Assembly: GCF_000421705.1 (NCBI RefSeq) | Contig: NZ_ATXN01000002.1 | Span: 248,001-312,000, forward strand | From: Brevundimonas naejangsanensis DSM 23858 | GTDB lineage: Bacteria > Pseudomonadota > Alphaproteobacteria > Caulobacterales > Caulobacteraceae | Direction of reading: 5' to 3' | Length of the DNA stretch: 64,000 bases | Shown here: piece after piece, positions 43,399 through 54,870 of the stretch | How the letters are laid out: every line of letters starts with the position of its first letter | Position numbering within the stretch: the stretch's first letter is position 1 | Notes under the pieces: model-generated | What the model was told of the DNA's origin: nothing | Databases searched by the model: none | The model's input: only the letters and a program-made list of their open reading frames with translations | Translations under genes and position numbers: made by a program

Positions 43399-45626
43399 CC
43401 GACCTCCTGATCGAGTACGCCTGCCGGCAGATCGGCCGACACCCATCGGTTCGCAGCATGGAGGCGCCAGTAGCGGTGTCGGACGTGACGATCGTTGAGT
43501 TCGACGTCGACTTGTCCCTGGGCCACCGATGGGTGGCCCAGGGAGCCAGCCCGTTCGGTGTTCGGCCGGTCGAGCGGGTCCGCCTCGACTTCGGCCCCCT
43601 GTACCCCACCAAGGCACCCGGGCCCTCCTACCGTGCCGACCTCGGCCGAGGATTTCCCCACGTTCAGCCATGGCTGACCGCAGATGGGCGCCCAGTGCCC
43701 TGCCTGACAGAGGCGCCAATCGATGATTTTCATGCGGTTTACGGCATCCACGGCCTGATCGATCAGTTTGTCGCCTGGCTCAAACGTGCGGCGTCCGGCG
43801 CTCTGATCGATCCGCATCAGGGCTGGGAGGTGTCTCGCCGTGACGGCTACATCGACAGCGTGCTCGTCGACGTGGCCGCCATCCGACGGCTGCCCGACGC
43901 TCAACCTGGTGGACAGTTCGGCTACGCCTACCTCCAGACCAGCTTTGCCGCTCACCGGCTCGGCGCAGGCGACCCAGGATCCTGGCTTGGGGAGGTGGGG
44001 GACGTCGTCAAGCTCGACGATGCGAGCCTTGGTGGGCGCGTGAGGGGCGATGTCGTGTACGGCGAAGGCGTCTGCCTGGCGGTGTGGGCGACTTCGGGAG
44101 AGGGCGAACCCGTCCCCGTGTTTGCGGACTATGAGCCTGATGACGTGGAGACCTACGCCGACCTGATGGCGAAGGCTGAACGGCTCAAAGTCAGTCGCCG
44201 CTTGGGCATGTATCTCGATATTGTGACCAACAATGCCCCGTACGGCGGAAACGCTGCCAAACTCCCGGTCGTGGTGTTGATGATGGTACGTCGTCCGTTG
44301 CCTTTGGCCGGTTCGGAAAGCGACATTGAGGTGTTCGCCTATTCGCTGCCTCTAACCTTCCCGTCCAAGCGAGCGAAATTAGATCCGAGGACCAGGGTGG
44401 ACCGCCTTGCCGTACGGGATCGGCTATCGCGCCAGCTTCTGCGCCGGGTGAGCGGGGGACCGGAAATTGTGACCCCCTGGGCTCTGATAGGCGCCGGAAG
44501 CCTCGGCTCAAAGATTGGGATTCACCTTGCACGGCACGGCGTCACCCCGATCGCCGTTTCTGACAAATCGCAGCTGCTTCCGCACAACGTTGCGCGCCAT
44601 GGCTTGTTGCCGACAACCGACGGCCTCGGCCTCGAATGGCGAGGCCCTAAGTCCTCTGCTCTGGTCGAGGCGGTCGCCAGCATTGTGCGAGAACCGCTAC
44701 GTGATCTTCCTGGCGACGCCACGGAGGCCTTGATCCTCATGGAGGCTTGGGCTGACGCGCCTAAGGTGATCGTCAATACGACCGCCTCGTTGGCCCTCAG
44801 GGCGGGCGCTGCACAAACGCCGTCCTCAGCCCGTTGGATAGATGCGGAGCTTTTCGATCGAGCGTCGCTAGGGACTCTGCGGGTGGAAGGGCCCGGCCGT
44901 AATCCCTCGATCGAGGAACTGGCCGGCGTCGGCTATGCTGCGGCGGCACGAGACGAAAGTCTGGCGCAGCACATCTTTGAGGGCGCCGGTGTATCGCGGC
45001 TGGCTCTGGGTGAGGGCTGCGGTTCGTCGACCATGATCGCCGACGACGCCCGCCTTTCGGTCCAGGCCGCGGTGATGGCCGAGGCGATCGGACAACACCT
45101 GGCGCAAATGCCGACGACGGGACTGATCCAGACCTGGCGACGCGATGGCGGAGGCCTGAGTCACGAGACCACCCCGATCTCTCCTTTTTTCCGACTGGCC
45201 CTCGCGGACGGCTGGACCCTGTCGATCGCACCGACCGTGAGCGCCGCGATCGACGCCGAAGCCGGCAGATGGCCCAAATCCGAGACCGGCGGTGTCCTAG
45301 TCGGCAGGGTATCGTTCATCACTCGCACCATCTACGCGCTGGATACGATGCAGGCGCCTAGCGACAGCAAACGCTCGCCGTCCTTCTTTGAACTCGGTGT
45401 CGTCGGATTGGCAGGCGCGATCTCTGACCTAACGGCCCGGACGGGCGGGGCCTTGTACTGCGTCGGGACGTGGCACAGTCATTTGGGTGCCGCCAACCCG
45501 TCGCAGGTCGACCGGGCGACGGCGGCGAAGCTGGCCAAGGATGCGCCTTATCCGCTCGCACTGCTTATCCGCGGCACGGATGGGTTTCAGTGTATTTTCG
45601 CAGGCTACCGGGAGGGGGACAGGTGA
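43395..45626 (+). CDS. Fused E2 - E1 (ThiF) - JAB/JAMM ubiquitin-like conjugation protein
   Basis: One 743-residue polypeptide with three ubiquitin-pathway modules in order. Residues about 25-135 are E2-like: GPLYPTKAPGPSY, then FPHVQPWLTADGRPVPCL with candidate catalytic Cys103. Residues 140-355 are an unrecognised linker domain. Residues about 358-580 are E1-like: nucleotide loop ALIGAGSLGSKIG (366-372), VSDKSQLLPHNVARH with Asp390, Asn398, Arg401, and candidate catalytic Cys542 in GEGCGSST. Residues about 605-740 are a JAB/JAMM isopeptidase: Glu630 in SETGG, then HSHLGAANPSQVD giving His694, His696, Ser703 and Asp706. All metal ligands are present. It would activate, transfer and remove a ubiquitin-like or other small protein tag; no such tag gene is seen nearby. 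GTG starts overlap on both sides (GTGA). Confidence 0.87.
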   Translation: MTDLLIEYACRQIGRHPSVRSMEAPVAVSDVTIVEFDVDLSLGHRWVAQGASPFGVRPVERVRLDFGPLYPTKAPGPSYRADLGRGFPHVQPWLTADGRPVPCLTEAPIDDFHAVYGIHGLIDQFVAWLKRAASGALIDPHQGWEVSRRDGYIDSVLVDVAAIRRLPDAQPGGQFGYAYLQTSFAAHRLGAGDPGSWLGEVGDVVKLDDASLGGRVRGDVVYGEGVCLAVWATSGEGEPVPVFADYEPDDVETYADLMAKAERLKVSRRLGMYLDIVTNNAPYGGNAAKLPVVVLMMVRRPLPLAGSESDIEVFAYSLPLTFPSKRAKLDPRTRVDRLAVRDRLSRQLLRRVSGGPEIVTPWALIGAGSLGSKIGIHLARHGVTPIAVSDKSQLLPHNVARHGLLPTTDGLGLEWRGPKSSALVEAVASIVREPLRDLPGDATEALILMEAWADAPKVIVNTTASLALRAGAAQTPSSARWIDAELFDRASLGTLRVEGPGRNPSIEELAGVGYAAAARDESLAQHIFEGAGVSRLALGEGCGSSTMIADDARLSVQAAVMAEAIGQHLAQMPTTGLIQTWRRDGGGLSHETTPISPFFRLALADGWTLSIAPTVSAAIDAEAGRWPKSETGGVLVGRVSFITRTIYALDTMQAPSDSKRSPSFFELGVVGLAGAISDLTARTGGALYCVGTWHSHLGAANPSQVDRATAAKLAKDAPYPLALLIRGTDGFQCIFAGYREGDR

Positions 45627-46255
45627 GCCAGAATTTCGATCCGTGCGAATATATCGCGATCATCACGCCGGGATCGGTCGTGGCCGCTGGCGTGATCTTG
45701 CTCTGGCCGGAAGCGAGGGCGCTGGTTGAGGTCGATGGCTTGTCCGTCGGGGACCTCGGCATGTTCCTGATCTGCGCCTTCGTCGCGGGGCACCTCGTTC
45801 AAGGACTGGGCAATCTGGTCGAATGGATAGCCTGGGCGCCGTTCGGCGGCCTTCCCTCCCGTTGGCTTCGCCGATCGAACGGGCTGGTTGCCCCAGCTCA
45901 GCGAGAAGCGTTTCTTGCCAAGCTCGCAGGGCTTTCCGGCGTCGAGGCTCCGGCGGATCTGGGCGGGCGGCAATTCGACGGGCTGGTTCGCCAGGTTTAT
46001 GCACGGCTCGCGTCCGTCGGCAGGACCAGTCGCGTCGACCTCTTTAACCGCACTTATGGCCTGATGCGTGGCCTGACAGCGGCTTTCCTGTTGTTGGGCG
46101 CCTGGTTCCTGATCGTTCGATGGCCAGATGTCCGCTACGCCCTGGTCGCCGGCGTTGCGGGGATACTCGCGTCCCTCCGAGCATGGCGCTTTGCGCGATA
46201 TTACACCCGCGAACTGGTCGCGGAGTTCCTGATTCACGAGGAACGTTCGCAGTGA
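45623..46255 (+). CDS. Operon membrane protein with N- and C-terminal helix pairs
   Basis: A 210-residue protein started by GTG 45623, inside the stop of the E2-E1-JAB gene. Two hydrophobic segments near the N-terminus (YIAIITPGSVVAAGVILLW and LGMFLICAFVAGHLVQGLG) and two near the C-terminus (GLTAAFLLLGAWFLIV, YALVAGVAGILASL) bracket a soluble middle of about 85 residues. GHLVQGLGNLVEW and the final FARYYTRELVAEFL look like family motifs I have seen in defence-associated membrane proteins of unknown function, but I cannot name it. Translational coupling on both sides ties it to the system. Confidence 0.75.
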   Translation: MSQNFDPCEYIAIITPGSVVAAGVILLWPEARALVEVDGLSVGDLGMFLICAFVAGHLVQGLGNLVEWIAWAPFGGLPSRWLRRSNGLVAPAQREAFLAKLAGLSGVEAPADLGGRQFDGLVRQVYARLASVGRTSRVDLFNRTYGLMRGLTAAFLLLGAWFLIVRWPDVRYALVAGVAGILASLRAWRFARYYTRELVAEFLIHEERSQ

Positions 46256-47205
46256 CGGGAGATCAATCGGAGGAGAGCCCGTCCAAGACCGGAAGGCCTT
46301 GGGTCAAGCTGTTGTTTCGCTTCTTGGGACCAGGGCGAGGAGGTCCGAAGAAGCGCGAGGGGAGGGCGGTCTCCCGCGTGAATCTGTTCTGGCCCTTGCT
46401 GGGAGTAGGAACAGTGACCGGGATGTCGATCCTGCTCATCGGCCTCGACGGCGGATGCAAACTTGTCCCGAGCGAGACCTGCCGGTCGGTCATTGTCCCG
46501 GTGACGACGATCGCGTGGTCGTGGCAATCGCTCGTTGGAGCCATCTTCACCCTGCTGGCGGCGGTGTACGGTGCCTGGTTCGTTTTGCGCCAGATCCAGC
46601 AAAATGATCGGCAGGAACAGGACAGAAAGGCCCGCCGTCTCCGGGCCCAGCGCGCCGCCATGCCGTTAGTAATGAGCGAGGTGTGCGAATTCGCGGAGCA
46701 GAGCGTTGAGCGGCTGAAGCGGGCGCTGGCTGTCGCGAAACAGCATGGAAGCGTGACGGGAACACGGATGACTCCGCGCGCCCCGAAGCTGGCGCCCGGC
46801 GCGGTCAAGGAAATCACCGCGATGGTTGAGGCGGCCGACGGAGCCGAAGCGGATGCCTACATCGACCTGCTGGCCGAACTGCAGGTGCACCTCGCGCGGT
46901 GGCGCAGCTTCGAAGCGGATCTGAGGGCCCGCCGCAACGGTCGCGTTCCGCGCGACATTGAGATCGAGATCGTCGACGCAGCAGAGATATACGCGCGGGC
47001 TTCAAATCTCCTCGCCGTGGCGCGACCAGGTCGCCGGCCGGATGAGGGCCCCATGAGCCGTCGATCGGCGCTAACAGTCCTCGGGCTGCACGACATCATG
47101 TTCGACGACGCGAAAGGGTACGCGGAGCGCACCGACGCGCGGGCGCCGTTGTCGTTGGCGGACAGTGGGAACGCCGCCTTGGCGGGGCCGGCCGTCGGCG
47201 CATGA
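46252..47205 (+). CDS. Operon membrane protein with two N-terminal helices and a cytoplasmic helical domain
   Basis: A 317-residue protein started by GTG 46252 in the stop of the previous gene. A basic leader is followed by two membrane helices (FWPLLGVGTVTGMSILLIGL and SLVGAIFTLLAAVYGAWFVL), then a charged coiled-coil (RQIQQNDRQEQDRKARRLRAQ) and a mostly helical soluble domain to the end. No enzymatic motif is visible. With its neighbour it could form the membrane part of an effector or anchor the system at the membrane. Family unknown. Confidence 0.72.
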   Translation: MTGDQSEESPSKTGRPWVKLLFRFLGPGRGGPKKREGRAVSRVNLFWPLLGVGTVTGMSILLIGLDGGCKLVPSETCRSVIVPVTTIAWSWQSLVGAIFTLLAAVYGAWFVLRQIQQNDRQEQDRKARRLRAQRAAMPLVMSEVCEFAEQSVERLKRALAVAKQHGSVTGTRMTPRAPKLAPGAVKEITAMVEAADGAEADAYIDLLAELQVHLARWRSFEADLRARRNGRVPRDIEIEIVDAAEIYARASNLLAVARPGRRPDEGPMSRRSALTVLGLHDIMFDDAKGYAERTDARAPLSLADSGNAALAGPAVGA

Positions 47206-48116
47206 CGTCCTCCAATCCGCCTCGCAAGCACCACTTCGCCCCCGTGTTCTATCTTAACCGTTGGACCGGCCCTGATGGACGCCTTGAGCAATATGATCGC
47301 CCTTTCGGCAATGCCGTGAAACGGCGGCGGGTCTTCCCCGTAGGCACGGGATACGAAGACAGTCTGTACAGCATGCCCGGCCTGTCGCCCGACCTCGCAC
47401 AGCAGGTGGAAGAGCGCTTCATGCAGCAGGTCGATCATAAGGCCGCAGGAGTGCTCGCATTGCTCGAGAGCGGTCAGATGCCGCGGACGTCTAACGACAG
47501 GAGTTCATGGTCACGCTTCATGCAGTCTCTGCAGCTGCGCACGCCTGCGGATATCGCCGGGATCAAGGCGCGCACCCGAGCGGATTGGGTTATCAATCAG
47601 CCGGAAATTCAGGCGGCGTATGAGGAGATGGTCCGGCGGGAGGGTGATCCAGAGACCTTCGAGGAATATATGACCGCGCGTGATCCGGAGATCGTCGAAC
47701 AGATAGCCATGCAGATCGCGGCGGTGCTCATCGACAACCCCACCATGGGCGAGTTCTTCAACAATATGCGTTGGGGCGTGGTCGATGTGGCGGCTTCCAA
47801 CCTGTCCCTGTTGGTTTCCGACTGGTGCGTCGATCAGGTCTCAGGCCTAAGGGACCCACAGGCCTTCATCCATTTGCCGATCGGACCCAAACGGTTGTTC
47901 GTTGCGGCGAACGACCCTGGGACGATCGACACGCTTCGCCAAGCTCCCGCACGAGAGCTGGTGATGCGCCGCAATCTGACGACCGTCGCTTTGGCCCGCA
48001 GATATGTCTGGGCGACGGATCGGCGGCAAGAAGCGTTCATTCATGCGAACTTCGGGTCCGTCGCGAGGCCGACTCTCGGGGAGCGCTTAGCGGATCTCGG
48101 TACGACCGTAGCCTAG
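47202..48116 (+). CDS. DUF4238 domain protein
   Basis: A 304-residue protein opening PPRKHHFAPVFYLNRWTGPDGRLEQYDR; the KHHFxPxFYLxxW motif (residues about 9-20) is the hallmark of DUF4238. The rest is mainly helical. DUF4238 proteins are common in accessory and defence regions and the paired histidines suggest a metal- or nucleic-acid-related activity, but none is established to my knowledge. ATG 47202 overlaps the previous stop by 4 bases, so it is the last gene of the operon. Confidence 0.82.
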   Translation: MTSSNPPRKHHFAPVFYLNRWTGPDGRLEQYDRPFGNAVKRRRVFPVGTGYEDSLYSMPGLSPDLAQQVEERFMQQVDHKAAGVLALLESGQMPRTSNDRSSWSRFMQSLQLRTPADIAGIKARTRADWVINQPEIQAAYEEMVRREGDPETFEEYMTARDPEIVEQIAMQIAAVLIDNPTMGEFFNNMRWGVVDVAASNLSLLVSDWCVDQVSGLRDPQAFIHLPIGPKRLFVAANDPGTIDTLRQAPARELVMRRNLTTVALARRYVWATDRRQEAFIHANFGSVARPTLGERLADLGTTVA

Positions 48117-48119
48117 CGC

Positions 48120-48326
48120 TCAAATCGTGATGATCACGACCCGCGAGTATCCGACGCCACCGTCGCTGGTTGGCAGGGCGACAAAATCTTTGCCTGCGTT
48201 CTCCAGAGCCTCGCGTGCGAGCTCATCGAATGCCTCGCCAGAACCTGAAAGCACGAAGCCGTCGTTGGTCACCTCCACGCCGGAGGCGCGGGGATCATTC
48301 CTCAACGCGTCTAGTAACCGTCCCAT
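48120..48326 (-). CDS. Small hypothetical protein
   Basis: A 68-residue reading frame, convergent with the end of the DUF4238 gene. It begins MGRLLDALRNDPRASGVEV and ends YSRVVIITI. It looks like a small alpha/beta protein. It does not end in Gly-Gly and does not look like a ubiquitin fold. Its coding status is uncertain because the ribosome site is weak. Confidence 0.4.
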   Translation of the reverse strand: MGRLLDALRNDPRASGVEVTNDGFVLSGSGEAFDELAREALENAGKDFVALPTSDGGVGYSRVVIITI

Positions 48327-48403
48327 ATCGACGACCTGAACAATGTGTTCGAGCGCGCTCTATCGCACCGCGCCGATATTGAAGCGTCAGACGCTTAGTA
48401 TAG

Positions 48404-48625
48404 TCAATCGCGAGCGTCATCCTCGCCGAGCGGCAGGAACCTTAGGAGCCACAAGCTCAGCCAGAAGAAGACGATAGCTCCCAGCGCGCCAAGCGCGAAC
48501 TGGTGGGACATGATCCGCGGCCAGCCGAGGACTGAGACGAAGGCGAGGGCGAAGAATCCCACAGCGACATAGCTGAGGGAGCGGGCCCACATCACGATGG
48601 CAGTCTTCTTATGACGGGAAGCCAA
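48404..48625 (-). CDS. Small two-helix membrane protein
   Basis: A 73-residue protein with two hydrophobic helices (SLSYVAVGFFALAFVSVLGW and ALGALGAIVFFWLSLWLLRF) and an acidic tail. The start codon is TTG 48625, supported by AGGAGG 11 bases upstream. No family is recognised. It lies between the ubiquitin-like operon and the oxidoreductase cluster. Confidence 0.5.
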   Translation of the reverse strand: MASRHKKTAIVMWARSLSYVAVGFFALAFVSVLGWPRIMSHQFALGALGAIVFFWLSLWLLRFLPLGEDDARD

Positions 48626-48761
48626 GGCTATAATGTCCTCCTAGAAGGTACGCTCAGTATCGCGCCCTAGGCTCATCTGTTCCAGTCCCCGTGCCGACGA
48701 CCAAGCGTCGCTGGGAGAAACGCCATTGGGCCTGATGGTCGCCTGTTAACGGGCAAGAGTC

Positions 48762-50903
<2,142 letters not shown>

Positions 50904-50965
50904 GGTTTGCGCTCCTTGCCGCAGCATCGTCGTTTCGTCTTCGGGGCCTGGTTGTTCCGACCCCG

Positions 50966-51550
50966 TCACCGGTTCCCGCCTTGCCCCAGCCAGGCCTTGA
51001 CCTGGTCGAGGGTTCGTCGCTCCTGGTCGGCCTCCATGACGAAGGGCGGCTCGATCCGGGCCCTTGGCGAGTGGTCCGACAGGACCACCCGGCTGGAGCC
51101 GAGGCCGTATCCGCCGTGGGTGATGAAGGGCCGAACCGTTCGGTTCGTCAGATCATGCGCCCGCAAAAAGGAGCGGATCACTGGCGGCGCGGTCTGTCCC
51201 CAGATCGGAAAGCCGAGAAAGACGGTGTCGTAGGCCGCGATATCCGGAACGGTCGCCGCGAGCGGAGGTTCATGGCCGCTGTCGCGTTCCTGACGGGCCT
51301 GCGCCACGGTCGCCTCGTAGTCTTCCGGATAGGGCTGGGCGGGCCGAATCTCGAACAGGTCAGCCCCCAGCAGCCGCTGGATGGTCCCGGCGATCACCCG
51401 GGTGTTTCCCGATCGGGAGAAGTAGGCGACCAGGACGTTCGAGGTCGCGCGACGGGGCGAATCGACCGTTTCCGCGCAGGCCGCCGCCCCGGCCGAAAGG
51501 GAGAGTATGGCGGGCGCGGTCAGCATGGTGCGGCGTGAAAGGTCGGTCAT
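50966..51550 (-). CDS. Flavodoxin-like protein with Tat/lipoprotein-type signal
   Basis: A 194-residue flavodoxin-fold protein. The FMN phosphate loop is VLVAYFSRSGNTRVIAG, and VFLGFPIWGQTAPPVI is the second flavin loop. A signal begins MTDLSRRTMLTAPAILSLSAGAAAC, with a twin Arg and a possible lipobox Cys25, so it is probably exported. With the adjoining Tat aldo/keto reductase it could form a periplasmic redox pair. It is divergent from lysR, with a LysR-type site between. Confidence 0.88.
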   Translation of the reverse strand: MTDLSRRTMLTAPAILSLSAGAAACAETVDSPRRATSNVLVAYFSRSGNTRVIAGTIQRLLGADLFEIRPAQPYPEDYEATVAQARQERDSGHEPPLAATVPDIAAYDTVFLGFPIWGQTAPPVIRSFLRAHDLTNRTVRPFITHGGYGLGSSRVVLSDHSPRARIEPPFVMEADQERRTLDQVKAWLGQGGNR

Positions 51551-51631
51551 GGCGTTGGCCTTCAGCGGTCCGCTTAGCCTTTCGGTCAGCGGATTGGCTC
51601 GATCATCAGGATACGCCGCACGACAGATCGT

Positions 51632-51648
51632 GATTAGGCGCTATAATC
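51632..51648. promoter_or_regulatory. LysR-type binding site
   Basis: GATTA-GGCGCTA-TAATC is a perfect 5-bp dyad containing the LysR consensus T-N11-A. It lies 29 bases upstream of the lysR start, between lysR and the divergent flavodoxin gene. Confidence 0.65.
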
Positions 51649-51676
51649 GGCATTCCCCAATAAGCCGGCCTAATGA

Positions 51677-52576
51677 ATGTCGACCGAGAATTTCAACGTC
51701 CTCGCAGCCTTCGCCGTCGTCGCCCGGGAGCGCAGCTTCACCCGTGCAGCCGCCCAGCTGGGCATCTCCCAGTCGGCGCTGAGCCAGACGGTGAAAGCCC
51801 TGGAGGCGCGCCTGGGACTGCGATTGCTGACCCGTACCACCCGGAGCGTCTCCCCGACCGAGGCGGGCGAGCGGCTGATGCGCACGGTGGCGCCGCGGCT
51901 GGAGGAGATCGAACACGAGCTCGCCGCCCTGACAGAACTGCGCGACAAACCGGCCGGGACGATCAGGATCACGGCGGGAGAGCACGCGGCGATAACGGTT
52001 CTGCAGACCGGCCTGGCGCGCCTTCTGCCGGACTACCCGGACATCCACGTGGAGGTGATCGTCGACTACGGCCTCACCGACATCGTCGCCGAGGGGTATG
52101 ACGCGGGCGTGCGCTTGGGCGAACAGGTGGCCAAGGACATGATCGCGGTGCGCATCGGTCCCGAGATGCGCATGGCCGTGGTGGGATCGCCCGACTATCT
52201 CGCGGCCCATGGCCGGCCGGAGATCCCACAGGACCTGATGCACCACAACTGCATCAACATCCGCCTGCCCACCTATGGCGGCCTGTTCCCGTGGGAGTTC
52301 GAGAAAGATGGCCGCGAGATCAAGGTCAGGGTCGAGGGCCAGCTGGTGTTCAACAACATCGGCCTGAGGCTTCGATCCGCGCTCGCGGGGCTGGGGCTGG
52401 CCTACATGCCCGAAGACCACGCGCAAGATCACATCGCGGCCGGCCGGTTGGTCCGGGTGCTCGAGGACTGGTGCGGGTCGTTCCCGGGCTACCACCTCTA
52501 CTACCCGAGCCGGCGCCATGCCTCGCCGGCCTTCTCATTGCTGGTCGATGCCCTGCGCTATCGCAGTCCCCGATGA
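51677..52576 (+). CDS. LysR-family transcriptional regulator
   Basis: A 299-residue LysR regulator. The HTH is FAVVARERSFTRAAAQLGISQSALSQTVKALEARLG (core: AAAQLGISQSALSQTVKALE), and the effector domain follows from about residue 90. It probably belongs to the AaeR/DsdC-like group that controls oxidoreductase genes. It is divergent from the flavodoxin/aldo-keto operon and upstream of a second cluster on the other strand. A 10-base motif over its start codon recurs before the hydrolase operon. Confidence 0.92.
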   Translation: MSTENFNVLAAFAVVARERSFTRAAAQLGISQSALSQTVKALEARLGLRLLTRTTRSVSPTEAGERLMRTVAPRLEEIEHELAALTELRDKPAGTIRITAGEHAAITVLQTGLARLLPDYPDIHVEVIVDYGLTDIVAEGYDAGVRLGEQVAKDMIAVRIGPEMRMAVVGSPDYLAAHGRPEIPQDLMHHNCINIRLPTYGGLFPWEFEKDGREIKVRVEGQLVFNNIGLRLRSALAGLGLAYMPEDHAQDHIAAGRLVRVLEDWCGSFPGYHLYYPSRRHASPAFSLLVDALRYRSPR

Positions 52577-52660
52577 ACATCGGTTCGCCCTGAGCGGGCC
52601 GTCGGATCCAACCTCCGTGCGGCCGGAGGCCGCGCACTGCCGCTAGCCGAGGCTTTCGCC

Positions 52661-54348
<1,688 letters not shown>

Positions 54349-54359
<11 letters not shown>

Positions 54360-54870
54360 TGTATTGGTCCTCTGTCACCTGCTCCATCCACTCGACAGTC
54401 TTTCCGTCGAGCGCTTCGGAGAAGGCGATATGGCTCATCCCGACCAAGGGGCCGGCGCCGTGCCAGTGCTTCACACCGGGTGGAATCCAGACGGTGTCGC
54501 CCGGTCGGATCTCCTGGATCGGCCCACCCCAGTGCTGGACCCGGCCGGCGCCGGCCGTGACGATCAGCGTCTGGCCGAGCGGATGGGTGTGCCAGGCCGT
54601 ACGGGCGCCCGGTTCGAAGGTGACCGTCGCGCCGCTGATCCGCGACTCGCCGCTGCCCTGGAACCGGTCCTCGACCCGGACGGCGCCGGTGAAATTATCG
54701 GGCGACCCCGCAGAGGACGGCTGTGAACCCGTGCGGGTGACGACGACCTGGGAGTTTGCATAAGCGGGCATGGCGATGACGATCCCGGCCAAGGTTGCAA
54801 GAACAAGGCTCACGCGCGGCGTCGTCGGGCCGGGCGGTGCAGGCGGCCTCGGACGGAGCGGGGTCCTCAT
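54349..54870 (-). CDS. Exported cupin-domain protein
   Basis: A 173-residue protein with a signal-like N-terminus (VSLVLATLAGIVIAMPAYA) and a single cupin. Metal motif 1: GARTAWHTHPLGQTLIV (two His, then Gln in place of Glu). Motif 2: PGDTVWIPPGVKHWHGAG. The fold resembles small cupins found beside carboxymuconolactone decarboxylase genes. The start at 54870 overlaps the hydrolase stop by 4 bases. Confidence 0.87.

Noticed and set aside
42259..48116. CBASS type II locus
   Set aside because: No CD-NTase (cGAS-like) gene is present, and Cap2- and Cap3-like activities are fused in a single protein.
48120..48326. 68-codon frame as the missing ubiquitin-like protein
   Set aside because: It is on the opposite strand, has no Gly-Gly tail and its sequence does not suggest a beta-grasp fold.
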